Assembly: GCA_033065855.1 (NCBI GenBank)
Contig: JAVXUO010003080.1
Coordinates: forward strand, 62,001 to 126,000
Source of the DNA: Escallonia rubra
Taxonomy: Eukaryota > Streptophyta > Magnoliopsida > Escalloniales > Escalloniaceae
DNA: 64,000 nt
Direction: 5' to 3'
The translations under genes were made by a program, and so were the position numbers. The stretch's first letter is position 1, and each line of letters begins with the position of its first letter. Shown piece by piece: positions 44,711 through 56,590 of this stretch. The notes beneath the pieces were generated by a model, which was not told the origin of the DNA, ran no database searches, and saw only the letters and a program-made list of their open reading frames with translations.

Positions 44711-45484
44711 TTTCTTTTACCAGTATAAATAGCATTGAAAACGTTCTCCTCGCAGATGGAACTTAACACGATTAACGACAATAGCCTATTTCACGTCCCG
44801 TGTTCGTGACAGGCTGATTTTGCGACGCATGCGCCAAATTGACTGCCATGCAGACAATGATCGGGTCGATTTTGTGGATGCATGGAGTGCTTGTGTGTCC
44901 AAAGAGTCCAGATTTTTATAGAATTCTCTAGAATTCTATAAAAATCTGAAGTGTTATAGAGTTATCTGGAGTGTTCTAGAGTTAGGAAGTATGGAGTCGA
45001 TCGTCCGGAGTTTTCTAGAGTTAGGAAGACTTGTATAGATTCCTAGGGAAATTTTGGGAACATTTTGGAAGTGTAATGGTAGCGGTAGGATCGAGTCGAT
45101 CTAGACCGTCCATTTAGAAGTGGACTTGTATAAATAGGTGGTGAGGCATTTGAACATAGCATCCAAGAGTGTTCATCCTTATAGTGGTGGAGTGAACCTT
45201 GTGATCTAAGAGTGTATGTGGTCCTCTTGTGAATTCACCTTGTGTAGTAAAATCCTCTTTAGTCCAATCGTGCCTATCGTGTGTGTGTGAATGTGAGCCG
45301 CGGAAACTAAGGGAGCTCCACACCAAAGAGGGGAGGCAACGAGTGCTGGTGAGGTACTTGCCAACGGGCCCGGCAAGTTTTGGGGCAAAAGGCTGACTTA
45401 GGCGACCACCGGGGTTGGCTTGTCTAAGTGCCGCACTGCTTGAGATCGAGTTTCGGGCCCACGACTCTCTCACGGCGAGATAAG

Positions 45485-45496
45485 TGGTATCAGAGC
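45485..45496 (+). other. Primer-binding site, initiator-Met tRNA type
   Basis: TGGTATCAGAGC is complementary to the 3' end of the initiator-methionine tRNA and is the standard plant retrotransposon primer site. It lies 32 bp before the gag start at 45528. Confidence 0.88.
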
Positions 45497-45527
45497 TTAG
45501 GTGGTGAGATCCCAAGCAAGGAGCGAG

Positions 45528-46190
45528 ATGGCAACATCGGGGGACAAATTTTCCAAGAAGAACCCTTCAAGGCCGAAGAAGGGGCACAAGGATTGGAGCG
45601 GTACGATCGGGGATGCCGAAGTGCGCATGAGAAGCGAGCTCGAGGCATTTGGGGAGCGCTTGCAAAAGACTGTCGCAAGTCAGATAGAGCTAATCTTCAA
45701 CAGATTAGATGACTTGAAAGTGTATAGTCGACTAGCGGTGCTAGAGAGAAAGGTCGATGTGTTCGCGGAGAAGTTAGACGACTTGATCAAGGAAATGGTC
45801 GCCCGTTTCACCAAGAAGGAGGTGCAAAGGTGCAAGGACCTCAAGGGGCAAGTTGCGGAGCTCTAAGAAGAACTAGCGGCTTGTAAGAAAGAGCTTACAA
45901 GGGCTATGAAGCAATGATGTATTGCGGTGCAACCAAGGCGGAAGAAGGTGCCGGAGCCGAAGTCCTATGATAGAGCAAGGGACGCAAGGCAGGTAGAGAA
46001 CCTTCTTTTGGCATTTGGAGCGATACTTCGAAGCTCTCGACATTGACGACGAGAAGGAGAAGGTGCAGACAGCGGTCAAATACCTTACGGATACGGCTGC
46101 CTTATGATAGAGACGCCGCTATACTGATGGGTGCAACGTCAAGACGTGGGAGAAGTTCAAGAGAGAACTAAAAAGGCAGTTCTATCCCAA
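45528..46190 (+). pseudogene. Broken gag of a gypsy-like element
   Basis: The frame begins MATSGDKFSKK and has a heptad-rich region (RLDDLKVYSRLAVLERKVDV, VFAEKLDDLIKEM) likely to form a coiled coil. In-frame stops occur at 45864-45866 (TAA) and 45915-45917 (TGA). Further frame changes follow before gag-domain words such as DDEKEKVQTAVKYLTD and TWEKFKRELKRQFYP, which ends at the truncation. Confidence 0.8.
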
Positions 46191-46205
46191 ATTTTAGCCA
46201 GTAAT

Positions 46206-46224
46206 ATATATATATATATATAAT
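46206..46224. repeat. TA microsatellite
   Basis: A short TA run sits exactly where the gag remnant stops. Confidence 0.85.
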
Positions 46225-47431
46225 ATGATTGGATTGATAGCTTCTTGGCCATCAAAAAGCCAATCTAATTTTTTGAGATTTTTGAATTATTTTTATACTA
46301 ACCTAATTATGTGTCAATATTTCATTGGCTACAATCAGCTTTTATAACTTCAGTTTTTGCCAAAAAAAAATCCCACATTATTAGGTCACATCACCCACGT
46401 TTCCACTTCCTGCATTATCTCCCTACCACTACCACTTCATCACCTTTCCTACAAAGCCAACGTCTAACAAACCAAGAGAAACAGAAGCATGCAAAAGATA
46501 ATTCTCCGTACTCTATTTGCTTTGTAAATTCAGCCGAGGATTACACCATTTCGAAGTCTATACCATTTGCTTAGAGAAACAAAATTGCTGCTGTTTTGGA
46601 GAAGCCTAAAATTGCTGCTGTTTTGGAGAAGCCTAGCGTACTTCGCTTGGCTCAACGCTAAAGGCAGTGGTTTCATTGTGTTTCATCCAAACTTGCCTCA
46701 AGGTTCTTCCCATTTTATTCTCTTACAAGTTTCCTTCATGTTGTCAGTGGATGTGTTTAGTGTGTGATGTATTTACTTTGTGAGCAGTAGGAGGATTACA
46801 CCGTTTTGAAGGCTATACCATTTGCTTGGAGAAACAGAAGCAAGCAAAACAAAATTCTGGGTACTGCAGTTGCTTTGTAAATTGCCGTTGTTTTGGAGAA
46901 GCCTAGCGTACTTCTCTTCCCCAACGTTAAAGGCAGTGGTTTAACTGTCAAGCTTCTTCCCATTTCATACTCTTACAAGTGTCCTTCATGTTGTCAATGC
47001 AGCGTGATGCATTTACTGTGTCAGCAATAGGAATAAAAACCAACTACCTAACTTACGGCTATGAGAAGGTAACTAGAGGTGTATGTGTATTTGCAGGTTG
47101 TGCGTAGAGTACTTCTCTTCCCCAACGCTAAAGGCAGTGGTCTCACTGTCTTTTATCCAAACTTGCGTCAAGGTTCTTGCCATTTGATTCTCTTACAAGT
47201 TTCCTTCATGTTGTCAGTGTATGTCTTTAGAGTGTGATGTATTTACTGTGTAAGCAATAAGAGGATTACACCATTTTGAAGGCTGTAACATTTGCTTAGA
47301 GAAACAGAAGCCGGCAAAAACCAATCTCCATTGGATGCATTTATTGTCTCAGCAATAGGAATAAAAAACAATCTCCATTTCATGGTTGTGGGTATATCCT
47401 GTGTTGGGGGGAGAGGGGGGGGGTGTGGGAG
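46225..47431. repeat. Spacer with three dispersed copies of a degenerate repeat
   Basis: The word series GATTACACC..TTTYGAAG..CATTTGCTTRGAGAAACA occurs near 46542, 46793 and 47262, each followed by related sequence including CTCTTACAAGTTTCCTTCATG and CCTAGCGTACTTC. The origin is unknown; a repeated untranslated exon or an old transposon fragment are both possible. No gene is supported. Confidence 0.6.
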
Positions 47432-48320
47432 TAGAGTTGTCAAAGGGCCGGGCTTGGGCCGGCCCAGCCCAAGCCCATCGGGCCTGCTGTGGGGCCGGGC
47501 CAGTGGGGCTGCCAACCGGGCCGGGCCTGCCAACCGGGCCGGGCCTGCCGAAGGCAAACCTAGGCCCAGTCCAAGCCCTGGCCCTAGGCCCAATATCTAG
47601 GGCCGGGCCTGGGCCCTTTTTTTTTTGACAAAATTCTTTAGCTATTCTTCGTATAACAAGAATTAATACTTACTAAATTTGGTTGATAGCATTTTACAAT
47701 AATAGGAAGTTGTATCTATTGTAGCATTACCAAGAAATTGACACTAACCATATTTAGTAGTCATCAATATCAACAAATAGGAGGTTGTATCTTCTAGTTA
47801 CAATCCAAGTTGCAGGTAAAATAATCTTTTTGTTTTTTTCATATTCCAAGCCACTGCTAGTCTCATAAGAATAGCAATCTAGCCTATCATAATCTTGACC
47901 TTTTTTGACCTTTTGAAGATTTCTCAAACTTGTCATCTTTAAAGGACTACTAATAATTTAGTATAAGAGTTATGAATTGTTTATTGTAGACCCACAACAA
48001 AATCTAATTCCGTATCATTTCAATCTTTGCGACAAATATATCTATAAGTTCGAACTCATGTGGACTTATTAGTAGTGGAATTTTGGAAAAGGGGTGGAAG
48101 AAAGGGGGGGAAAAGCAAAAAATTCAAAAAAGTGGGGCCAAAACCGGGCCAAACCCGGGCCGTTTCCGGGCCGGGCCGTTTTCCAGATTTTGAAGGCCTG
48201 GTCCAGGCCCAGGCCCCAGGCCCTCTGCACGCGGGCCGCTACTGTTCATCGACGGGGCCGGGCCAGAACCGGGCCGGGTCGGGCCAGCCCGCGGGCCGCC
48301 CGGCCCATTTGACAACTCTA
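47432..48320. mobile_element. hAT-type non-autonomous element rich in GGCCGGGCC
   Basis: The 889-bp element begins TAGAGTTGTCAAAGGGCCGG and ends CGGCCCATTTGACAACTCTA, inverted repeats with one mismatch in the first 17 bases. It is bounded by a perfect 8-bp duplication, TGTGGGAG, at 47424-47431 and 48321-48328. Both arms are packed with GGGCCGGGC words for about 150-180 bp; the middle is AT-rich. No transposase ORF. The target-site size points to hAT. Confidence 0.88.
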
Positions 48321-48328
48321 TGTGGGAG

Positions 48329-48990
48329 GTTGGTTCACTGAAGGCGTGGGTAAGGGGGGATGGGGTTGTGGTGGTGGGGGTCGTGGGTGTGTTGTGGAAG
48401 TCGTGGGTAAGGGGTGTGTTTAGTTGGGGGTCGTGGCGGAGGGTTGTGCATAGCGGGGTGATGTTGTGGGGTTGGGGGTGGGGTGGTGGTGGGGGGTCGT
48501 GATGTGGTTGGGGGTGCTGGGGGAGAGCGGGGTGGGGGGCGTGGTTCCTGTGTGTGAGAGAGAAGGGGGGAGGGGGTGGTGGGTAGCGGTGGTGGTGTTA
48601 TGTTGTCCGTGTTGTTGGGGGTTCGTGGGGTTGTGGGTCGTTTGTTAGGGGGTTCGTGTGGTAGTGGGTTTACCGGGGTGGGGTGGGGGGTGGGGCTATA
48701 GGGGTTGGGCGGGTTGTTATGTGTGCCTGCTTGTGTGTGTTAGATAGGGAGGGAGGAGAGAGGGAGGCTGCCGTGTGGGGAGGTGTGTTTAGTGTAACCG
48801 TGGGTGGCGCTGGGGGGTGGAAAGGGGGGTGCTGTTGGGGGAGGATCATGGTGCTGTTTGGGTTGCGGGTAGCGGTCGGGGGGTAGGGGGCGGGTTGTTA
48901 TGTGTGCCTGCGTGAGAGAGGGGTGGGGCGGGTCGCTGGGGTGGGGTGGGCTGTGTTGGTGTGTTTGTGTAAAGATTATATACACGTGTT
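48329..48990. repeat. G/GT-rich low-complexity tract
   Basis: About 650 bp of strongly strand-biased GGTGGGGGTCGTGGG-like sequence, also seen in short form just left of the hAT element. Its many ORFs are by-products of composition. The G runs could form quadruplexes on the plus strand. Confidence 0.8.
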
Positions 48991-48992
48991 TT

Positions 48993-49185
48993 GGTTAGGG
49001 GTGAGCACCAAACCGATGAAACCGATCAGAACCGTTCAAACCGAGGAAATTGAACCGATAAAATCCGGACCGTTAATAAACTTGAACGGTTTGGATTCAA
49101 AATTTCAAACCGAGGCCGGTTCGGTTCGGTTCACGGTTCAGAAATTCCAAACCGGCACGGAACCGAACCGAACCGAGGGCTTATA
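48993..49185. mobile_element. AACCG-rich small hAT-like element, truncated
   Basis: Starts TTAGGGGTGAGCACCAAACC and runs into repeated AACCGAACCG. The matching TGCTCACCCCTA end, present at 34150-34163 and 60657-60669, is missing here. Confidence 0.55.
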
Positions 49186-49199
49186 AAGAGATTAAAAAA

Positions 49200-49659
49200 A
49201 ATATCCCTTAACCCTAGTTAGCTGAATAACCAAGGTATAAAATAACCTCAACCATACTTCAACCATAGCCCTACTCTTTCACTCTTCAGATTCAGCCACC
49301 CCATTGTCCAAATCCACTCTTCAGCGACAACAAACCCACACACACTACAAGCATTTCAGCTCTCCCCCAACCCCTCTCCATATGTATATACATATATATC
49401 CGTTTCGTTCGTAATGGTCATTGTATAGTCAGAGAGCTCACCCCTGCCTTTAGAGGAGAAAGCCCTTTTTTTCATCCAATTTGGGAAGATTGCAAGGGTT
49501 ACTGCCGAGCCAGCAGCCAAGTCAAATTTCCTAAATCTCAGGTACTCTTCTTTATAGACATCCTGATTTACTTCACGTCTCCTAGTTTTCAGTTCTCACT
49601 CAATTCCCAAATCCCAGTAAACTTTCATATTAAACTTTTTAGATTGAAGACTTCTTTTT
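49200..49659. other. Host flank of the CACTA element
   Basis: A pyrimidine-rich stretch (49260-49400) and TATATATC near 49393 look like a plant promoter and leader, and AATCTCAG/GTACTC at about 49540 could be a splice donor. If so, the CACTA element lies in the first intron of an unknown gene. There is no coding sequence to confirm this. Confidence 0.25.
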
Positions 49660-49675
49660 CACTATAAGAAAACAG

Positions 49676-50050
49676 GCTTTTAGCGACGGGAAAATCCGTC
49701 GCTAAAAGCCCAAAATCCGTCGCTAAAAGAATTAGCGACGGATTCACCGTCGCTAAAAATCCCTCGTATAAAAGCCCGTCACTAATAGTTTAGCGACGGA
49801 ATTTTTAAATCCGTCGCTAAATATGTGATTTTTACCGACGGATTTATTTTTCATTAGCGACGGATATTCCGTCGCTAATTATATTTTTAGAATTTTAATT
49901 TATTTTCTTTTTTGTCCAATTAGCGACGGATTAAATATTTTAGCGACGGAATATTCCGTCGCTAAAAAACTTATTTAGCGACGGAATATTCCGTCGCTAA
50001 ATAACTGATTGAAAGGAATACTTTAGCGACGGAATAAATCCGTCGCAAAA
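49676..50050. repeat. CACTA subterminal repeats, left end
   Basis: Roughly fifteen copies of TAGCGACGGA in both orientations, several arranged as palindromes (for example 49974-50001 is a perfect 28-bp palindrome centred on AATATT). In known CACTA systems such subterminal motifs are bound by the TNPA-type protein. Confidence 0.88.
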
Positions 50051-50305
50051 AGTCAAATTTTTTTTGAAATTTTTTTTTTTCAATTACCTAGACCTGTAAT
50101 ACAATTTTAAATTCTCAACAACAACGCGCAATAATCAATACAGAAAGAAATATATATAATCAATTATAAAAAATATTTATTATAAAAAAAACTCATACAT
50201 GTACAAGCCGGGAACCGGATATAGCCGGTTAGGAGAGGGGAGAAGAGTACAAGCCGGGCGCGGGGGGCGGGGGGAAAGCTAGGAACGGGCACGGGAAGGG
50301 GCTCA

Positions 50306-51965
50306 TCAGGGGTTCCCGAGTCCCGGATCTGGATCCTGCTGATCCGGGGCCGGGGCGGCCGGTCCAGCAGTGCCCTGCTCCCTGATCATCCGGCACACCA
50401 CTGTAGCAATGCGCTGGATCTCCTCGTCGTCCAACTGAGGCCGAGGAGCCGGTGTCTGTGGAGGGGCAGCAGGGGGTGAGGACGCTCCTATCACGGCACG
50501 AGGAGTCGTGCTAGGCAGGCCGCGTATGCGGCCTTTCGGCCGATTCACGACCTCCGGCGTATCCAGCCATCGCTTCAACCCCCCAGTACTCGCAGCCGTA
50601 CTAGTGGACGCTGATGGCTGTCCGGACTGCTGCTCGGACCCCCTTAGCTGTTCATACGAGGCCTGCAAAAATAGTGGTTTAACGATATGTTAGGGCATTA
50701 ATTAACGAAACAGACATTGAGGATAGAAAGAAAAAACATTAACTTAAATAAATTGACTCACATCGATCCGCCGGGCAATATCTGAAATATAGTCGCCCGC
50801 CTGGTGCGTCTCGTCCTTGTCCTTCTTCCGCACGTGCGTCTGAGTATAGGTCAGAGCTATGACCTCATCCTCCTCTAGATCCGGGTGCTCGACCGCGTTC
50901 ATGTGTCGGACGATGTCGTGTGGCACCGACCCCCCCGTGTGCGTCGGATCTCTGTTCTGTCTGTTCTCAGCCCCGCTCTTACTCTTGGCGTCCCAACCTG
51001 GATCCGCAGCCCACCGATCTATCATCTCCCCCCATACACGGTGAGATATCCAATGTGGGGGATATTTCGTCATGTCCGTCATCGGGGCACCCGCGGGCAG
51101 CGCCTTCTTCGCCCGGTCCCGTGCATCGTGGAGCCATCGGCGGTAATTCTTGCCGATGTAGGCAAAGAAAGCCTGCTGCCCCAGTACCTGCTGCTCAGGC
51201 GTGTCAAACGTGAACCCCTCCTGTAATGCATTCAATAACACAAATTAACAACATAAAACAAACTGTAATTTAACATTTACTAACGCTGAAAAAAATACTT
51301 CACCGTACCAGCCACTCCTCCCATAGGGCCTCCCTCGCAGCGGCATCCCAGTCCTTCCAGTACAGGCGTGGCTCGAAGAATCGGCCCTTCACAAGAACGC
51401 CGATCTTCGTCCTCGCCATATTCTCCAGGATCCTGCCAAAGAAGTAATTAAATTAATTAATACAGTTCAAATATAAATTAACACCCAAAAATTTTAAACA
51501 TAAGGCATGAGGTGATATTTTTAGTACTTACAGGCCCTCCTGCGTGAGCGTAACTCTCTGTTTACGCTGGGGGTCGATGCGTACCCCGCGTGTCGGACCA
51601 CGGCCTCGTCGAGATCCTACAAAACACAGACATTAATACAGTTCAAATATAAGGCTAGCGAAAATGTACGAAACACCGTTATCAACTATACCTGAGGTAG
51701 AACCCACGGAAGATGGAGAATGCACGCGCGTGTGGGATGAATCTGCGTCGGGCTGGGGCGACGGCTCGAGCTGGGGCTGGGGCGACGGCGATGGCTGGGG
51801 CGACGGTGATGGCGACGGCTGAGGCTGGGCCCCCGATGGCTGTCCGCGATCACTCTGTGCCTCGTCATCAGTAGGCAATGACGAGGTGGGACTAACCGGG
51901 GAGGAAGCAGCTCGGCGTCCAGCCCGGCCACGAATAGCCCGTATCCTATCCATATCTGACTTCAT
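50306..51965 (-). CDS. TNPA-like CACTA protein (plant transposase, Ptta/En/Spm type)
   Basis: Splice signals support five exons, read right to left: about 51692-51965, 51532-51616, 51309-51432, 50762-51220 and 50306-50662. The first exon gives a basic RIRAIRGRAGRR start and a Ser/Pro/Gln-rich tract. The middle exons carry the family-typical FFEPRLYWKDWDAAAREALW and GQQAFFAYIGKNYRRWLHD and KYPPHWISHRVWGEMIDRW, followed by a conserved-looking acidic-to-basic helix. The last exon is proline-rich with DDEEIQRIATVVCRMIREQ. It likely binds the AGCGACGG repeats at the element ends. Exon 1 start is uncertain (51965 or 51953). Confidence 0.75.
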
Positions 51966-52028
51966 ATAGATTATATACAAAGACATTAACACGTGAAAAA
52001 CAATAATTTAGGCATAAATCATCATCGG

Positions 52029-52033
<5 letters not shown>

Positions 52034-52068
<35 letters not shown>
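52034..52068. repeat. TA microsatellite between the two CACTA genes
   Basis: About 17 TA units, uninterrupted, in the short spacer between the 3' end of the transposase gene and the TNPA-like gene. Confidence 0.9.
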
Positions 52069-52071
<3 letters not shown>

Positions 52072-52151
52072 CGGATGTGCAAAAACACATCAATAAACAC
52101 CAAGTTCTAAAATGTTACTACATTTTTCCCGTGATGTTACAACATTACAAG

Positions 52152-55100
52152 TCAATCATTTTCAGTTTGCGAATCATCTTCATCACTTTCCTCGTCGCCC
52201 TCTTCTTCGTGGGACTCGTCGTCCTCTTCATCTTCTAATTCATCCTCTTCATCAGTAGACTCGGTCACATCATCTCCAACACTTTCAACATCTTCCGCGT
52301 CATCATCTACGACTTCTTCTCCCACAAGAAGTGTTGTTGGAAGAGGAAGATCGTCCTCCTCGTTGTTGACCTCAACAGGGAACAAGACACGTGGTTGGTC
52401 GGCTTGAAAGGAGTCTAGCTCACTGTCATATGTCACGGGCAATTTCTTGGACTTGATAGTTGTATACCAATGAGATTTGGGATTGGCGACGTCCTCCGCG
52501 TAAAAGACTTGTACAGCTTGACTAGCAAACACAAAGGGCTCGTCTGATGCAAGTCTTGACTTGACATTGACATCTACAATCCCTTGAGAGCTAACACGGA
52601 TTCCTCTACTGCATGTGACATCGAACCACGTACACTTGAACATTACCAGGCGGTTTTGGGAACCCAGATATGTTAGCTCAACAATCTCATCTAGCTCTCC
52701 GTAAAAATCCATGCAATTCTCGGCATAACAGTCGCCGTTGACCAAGACTCCACTGTTTTGGGTTTGTTTTGTTCGGTCATCATCTTTTACGTTAAACCTA
52801 AACCCGTTGATGATATAGCCTCCGTAACAGGATGTTTGTTTGTTAGGGCCTTCGGCTAGTAATTTCAAGCAGGAGGCCACTGGTCTATCCATTGACTGAA
52901 CCTATTGTAGATGACGGTAAAAATTAAGGATAAATCAGTATACTAATTGGCCACAGAACTGTATATAACACATAATATAATTTCGTTAAATAATCTTACA
53001 CGGATTTTGAACCACTGTACAAATTGTGATTTCCGATGAGATTCAAGTCCAGCGGGATCAGTGATTAAAGATTCCGCATCGAACTCACTGCAAACCAATA
53101 TGCATTTAACTCGCTTAACACACACTTTCAATTATGTACAGCAATGTAAGTGAATTAAGACTTTAACTTACTCAACGAATGCCGAAACTTCATCGCAATT
53201 TAGAAGGGCATATATTGTTGCAGCACTGTACTCTTCATCTGTTAGCCATCGAGTATACGTTCGGCCGAACGGACTACCTGACTGCTTGAATATTGACAAT
53301 TGCCCTTCCAAATTTGTGCTTGCTCCGGGATCATTTCGGCCTAGTTGATTTAACCTTGTACCAACATCCGAACCGAAATATTGACTACAAAAGTTTACAA
53401 GTTCTTCCATTACGTAAGCCTCCGCAATTGAGCCCTCAACCCGAGCCTTATTACGGACTTTTTTCTTTAAATGGAACATGAACCTAGAAGTTTAAGGAAT
53501 CGAGTTAGGTGGAATATCAATGATAACAGATGTCGCATTAAGTGTAAACGAACAACTGTAACAATTTAAGGATTACCTCTCGAAGGGATACATCCACCGA
53601 TATTGCACGGGTCCACCCATCTTAGCTTCATATGCCAAGTGAACAGGCAGATGCTCCATTGAATCAAAGAACGAAGGTGGGAAGATTTTCTCCAGCTTGC
53701 AAATCGTCACCACAATGTTCTTCTCAAGCACTTCCATGTTACTCACCCGGATCGTAGAAGAGCATATATCTCGAAAGAAATGAGATAATTCAGTCAAAGT
53801 CTCGCAAACAACCCGTGGCAACAGTCCCCGGAAGGCAATAGGAATGAATCTCTCCATGAATACGTGGCAGTCGTGACTCTTCATCCCTTGGAACTTGCAT
53901 TCCGATACATTGCAACAACGAGATATGTTGGACGCAAACCCATCCGGAAGCTTCAAATTCTTAACCCACTGACAGACCTTCTCCACTTGTTTCTTGTCTA
54001 GACAGTAAGGTGCTTTCGGAAGTATGGTCCTCCCACTGACTGTCCGAGGATGCAATTCACGGCGTACACCCAACTGTTGTAGATCCCTTCTCGCTTTAAG
54101 GTGATCTTTCGATTTGCCCTTGAAATTCATCACTGTGTTGAACACATTATCAAAAACGTTCTTCTCAATATGCATCACATCCATGTTGTTTCGGATAACG
54201 AGCGTCCTCCAGTAGGCTAACTCCCAGAAGATACAAAATTTTCTCCAGTTGTGCTCTTTCCCGAACCCTGCAATCTTCTGATCCGGCACACCCTTACCGT
54301 GTGGTATGTCAGTATCAAGTGCCTCCAGGTGTGAGAGTACTTCTTCACCAGATGGGTAGTCCAGTGTGACAACCTCACGCTCGATTGTCCCGTCAAATTT
54401 ATCCTTCTGCCTACGAAACTGATGGCCCGGTGGCAAAAGCTTACGGTGACATCCGAACCACGAGGCCTTTCCGCCGTGCTTTAACGTATGACCGGGGTTC
54501 ACGCCCATACAAGCAGGGCATGCTAGCTTCCCATGTGTGCTCCAGCCACACGTCATTCCCAATGCGGGGAAATCATGTATAGTCCACATCAAAGCAGCCC
54601 TCATCTGAAAATTTTGTTTAAGGGATGCATCATATGTTTCGACTCCATGATTCCATAATTGTTTTAACTCATCAATCAACGGCCTTAAATACACATCTAT
54701 GTCCTTACCGGGACTCTTCGGCCCCGGAATAAGCAACGACAAGAACATATACGGCTTCTTCATGCACATGCCTGGTGGAAGGTTGTAAGGGACAATAATA
54801 ACAGGCCAACAGGAGTAAGGCGTGGTAGACTGACCGAAAGGGTTGAACCCATCGGTTGCCAGACCAAGTCTAACATTCCGAACTTCCTGAGCAAAAACTG
54901 GATGCCTGCGGTCAAACTCCTTCCACGCCTCTCCATCAGCTGGGTGTGTCAGCACATCGGCATCGTTGCTGCGAGTCTCACGGTGAGCCCTCATATGTTC
55001 AGCCGTACTGGAGGAGTAGTACATTCTCTGAAGCCGTGGTGTGACCGGGAAATATCGCAATATCTTCCATGCAATGTTTTTCTTCTTCCCTTTGTCCGGT

Positions 55101-55810
55101 TTGTACCTCGAATGATCACACACTGGACATAATGACAAATCCTTATTCTCTTTCCAGAATAATACACAATCGTTATTGCACGCATCTATCCGGTCATAGC
55201 TCAACCCAAGTTTCCTCATCATCTTCTTCGCGTCATAGTACGACGGCGGTAGCTTTTCACTTTCGGGCAGTATTTCTTTGATGAAGGTAACAAACTCGTT
55301 AAAACCTTTCTCACTCAGCCCGTGGTCTGATTTCAACTGTAATAACCTACTAACCGCAGACAGCCGTGTGTGTTTCGGAGCTCCATCCCACAGCGGCTCT
55401 TCCGCAGCTCTCAACAACTCATAAAACTGATGAGCCCCCTCGTTCGGCGGTTGTGGACTGTCGTTACCCCAGTCAACATTAGCATGCCCAGCATCCATAA
55501 TCATATCTCAGAAATCATATCGTGCCTCCTCCCTAACTTCAGTTTGACTAGCCAGGTTGGACGACAATACTATCGTTTCCCCGTGCTGCGTCCACCTTGT
55601 GTATCCACCCATAAAACCGTACCGACGAAGATGCCATTTTACTTCAATTCTTTTTCTCCAGTGCAACAACTCACATCTACCGCACGGGCACCTTATCTTA
55701 TCAAGGTCAACATGTGCAGGATGCGCATAAGCGAAGTCGAGAAATTCGTCAACGCGACACTCAAAATCTTCAGCATTCTTCCTTTTCATCCAACTTCGAT
55801 CGACTGACAT
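52152..55810 (-). CDS. CACTA transposase (TNPD/TNP2 type)
   Basis: Splice sites indicate four exons: 53577-55810, 53172-53483, 53000-53087 and 52152-52901. The N-terminus (MSVDRSWMKRK, then a CPCGRC zinc-binding motif) is the transposase-associated domain. The central transposase_21 domain covers roughly residues 200-430 with GLATDGFNPFGQ, PPGMCMKKPYMFLSLLIPGP and CPACMG. Then come VIRNNMDVMHIEKNVFDN and the DUF4218 region ending YRWMYPFER. Exons 2-3 continue it (KARVEGSIAEAYVMEE), and exon 4 holds DUF4216 (YGGYIINGFRFN) with a highly acidic tail. An in-frame TGA at 55508-55510 splits exon 1 after codon 100, so this copy is probably inactive unless read through. Confidence 0.88.
55508..55510 (-). 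other. In-frame TGA stop within the CACTA transposase
   Basis: The frame open from 55810 meets TGA here, and the same frame continues open to 53573 with an ATG two codons later. Both sides carry family domains, so this is a point stop and not a frameshift. Confidence 0.85.
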
Positions 55811-56540
55811 GACGACTGAATTATCGTACTGTATACCACCTTCAATAATGACCAGTGATTAGGCATTGCCGATGTAAATATCAATGCATGAATGTTACAA
55901 CATGTCTACATATTTCCCCTCCACTCTTGAACAGGTAGTGGTCCTATCCCATTCAGAAAAGCACATGTTTATAAAACAGTGAATAACTCATGCTTAGTCC
56001 GATGTCTGTGGAAAATTCGGCAGCACCTCCCCGCATTTCTCCAAGTACACCACATCGATTAGGTGTTCTAACATTCATCTAACCTTGCTCAGGAAGGTTT
56101 GACGGATGTTAGAACACCAGATCTGTATGCACCCGGAGAAACACACGAGAACGTGTACCAAATATCCACGACATAGAACATAAAGCATGAGTCAAAATAC
56201 TGTTTTATAAACAATTAGCTTTTCCAAACTGTCCAAACTGGACATCCAAAGGCTCATTACAAGGCATTACTTTGTAATGAGTACCTTTGAACGGGAACTA
56301 AGGGTTTCTATGCATGCATGTGTTCAGAAATTGATAAGATATGCAAGAATCTTTCCGAAATATCAAAACTGCAGAATGATCGTTGCATATGTTACCAATT
56401 CCACATTAAATAGAACTCGTTGGCAACGAGTTGAACCATCTCGTTGCCAATGGACTTCTCAAAACAACAATTAATATAAAGAAGGCAGGGTTTGTAAACA
56501 ACGAGTAATTGAACCATCTCTGGGCAACATGGAGTAATTA
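55811..56540. other. Spacer upstream of the CACTA transposase
   Basis: Probable leader intron between the exon at 59743 and the coding exon. Contains a palindromic-looking pair AGGTGTTCTAACATTCATC / GACGGATGTTAGAACACC (56061-56119). No gene. Confidence 0.4.
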
Positions 56541-56590
56541 TGGGATGTACAAGGGCTAACTGGGTTATTAGGGTTAATTACGATTATTAA

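Larger units (their letters stand above)
44800..46199 (+). mobile_element. Truncated Ty3/gypsy-like remnant: 5' LTR, PBS and part of gag
   Basis: A probable 5' LTR ends just before a primer-binding site. Inside it are a TATA box TATAAATA at 45129-45136 and a near-perfect 40-bp hairpin at 44909-44948. The gag region follows and breaks off after QFYP at about 46190, where a TA microsatellite begins. No pol and no 3' LTR are present. The left LTR boundary is not resolved. Confidence 0.7.

Noticed and set aside
48060-48985. Several glycine/tryptophan-rich ORFs
   Set aside because: Produced by GGCCGGGCC arms and the G-rich low-complexity tract.
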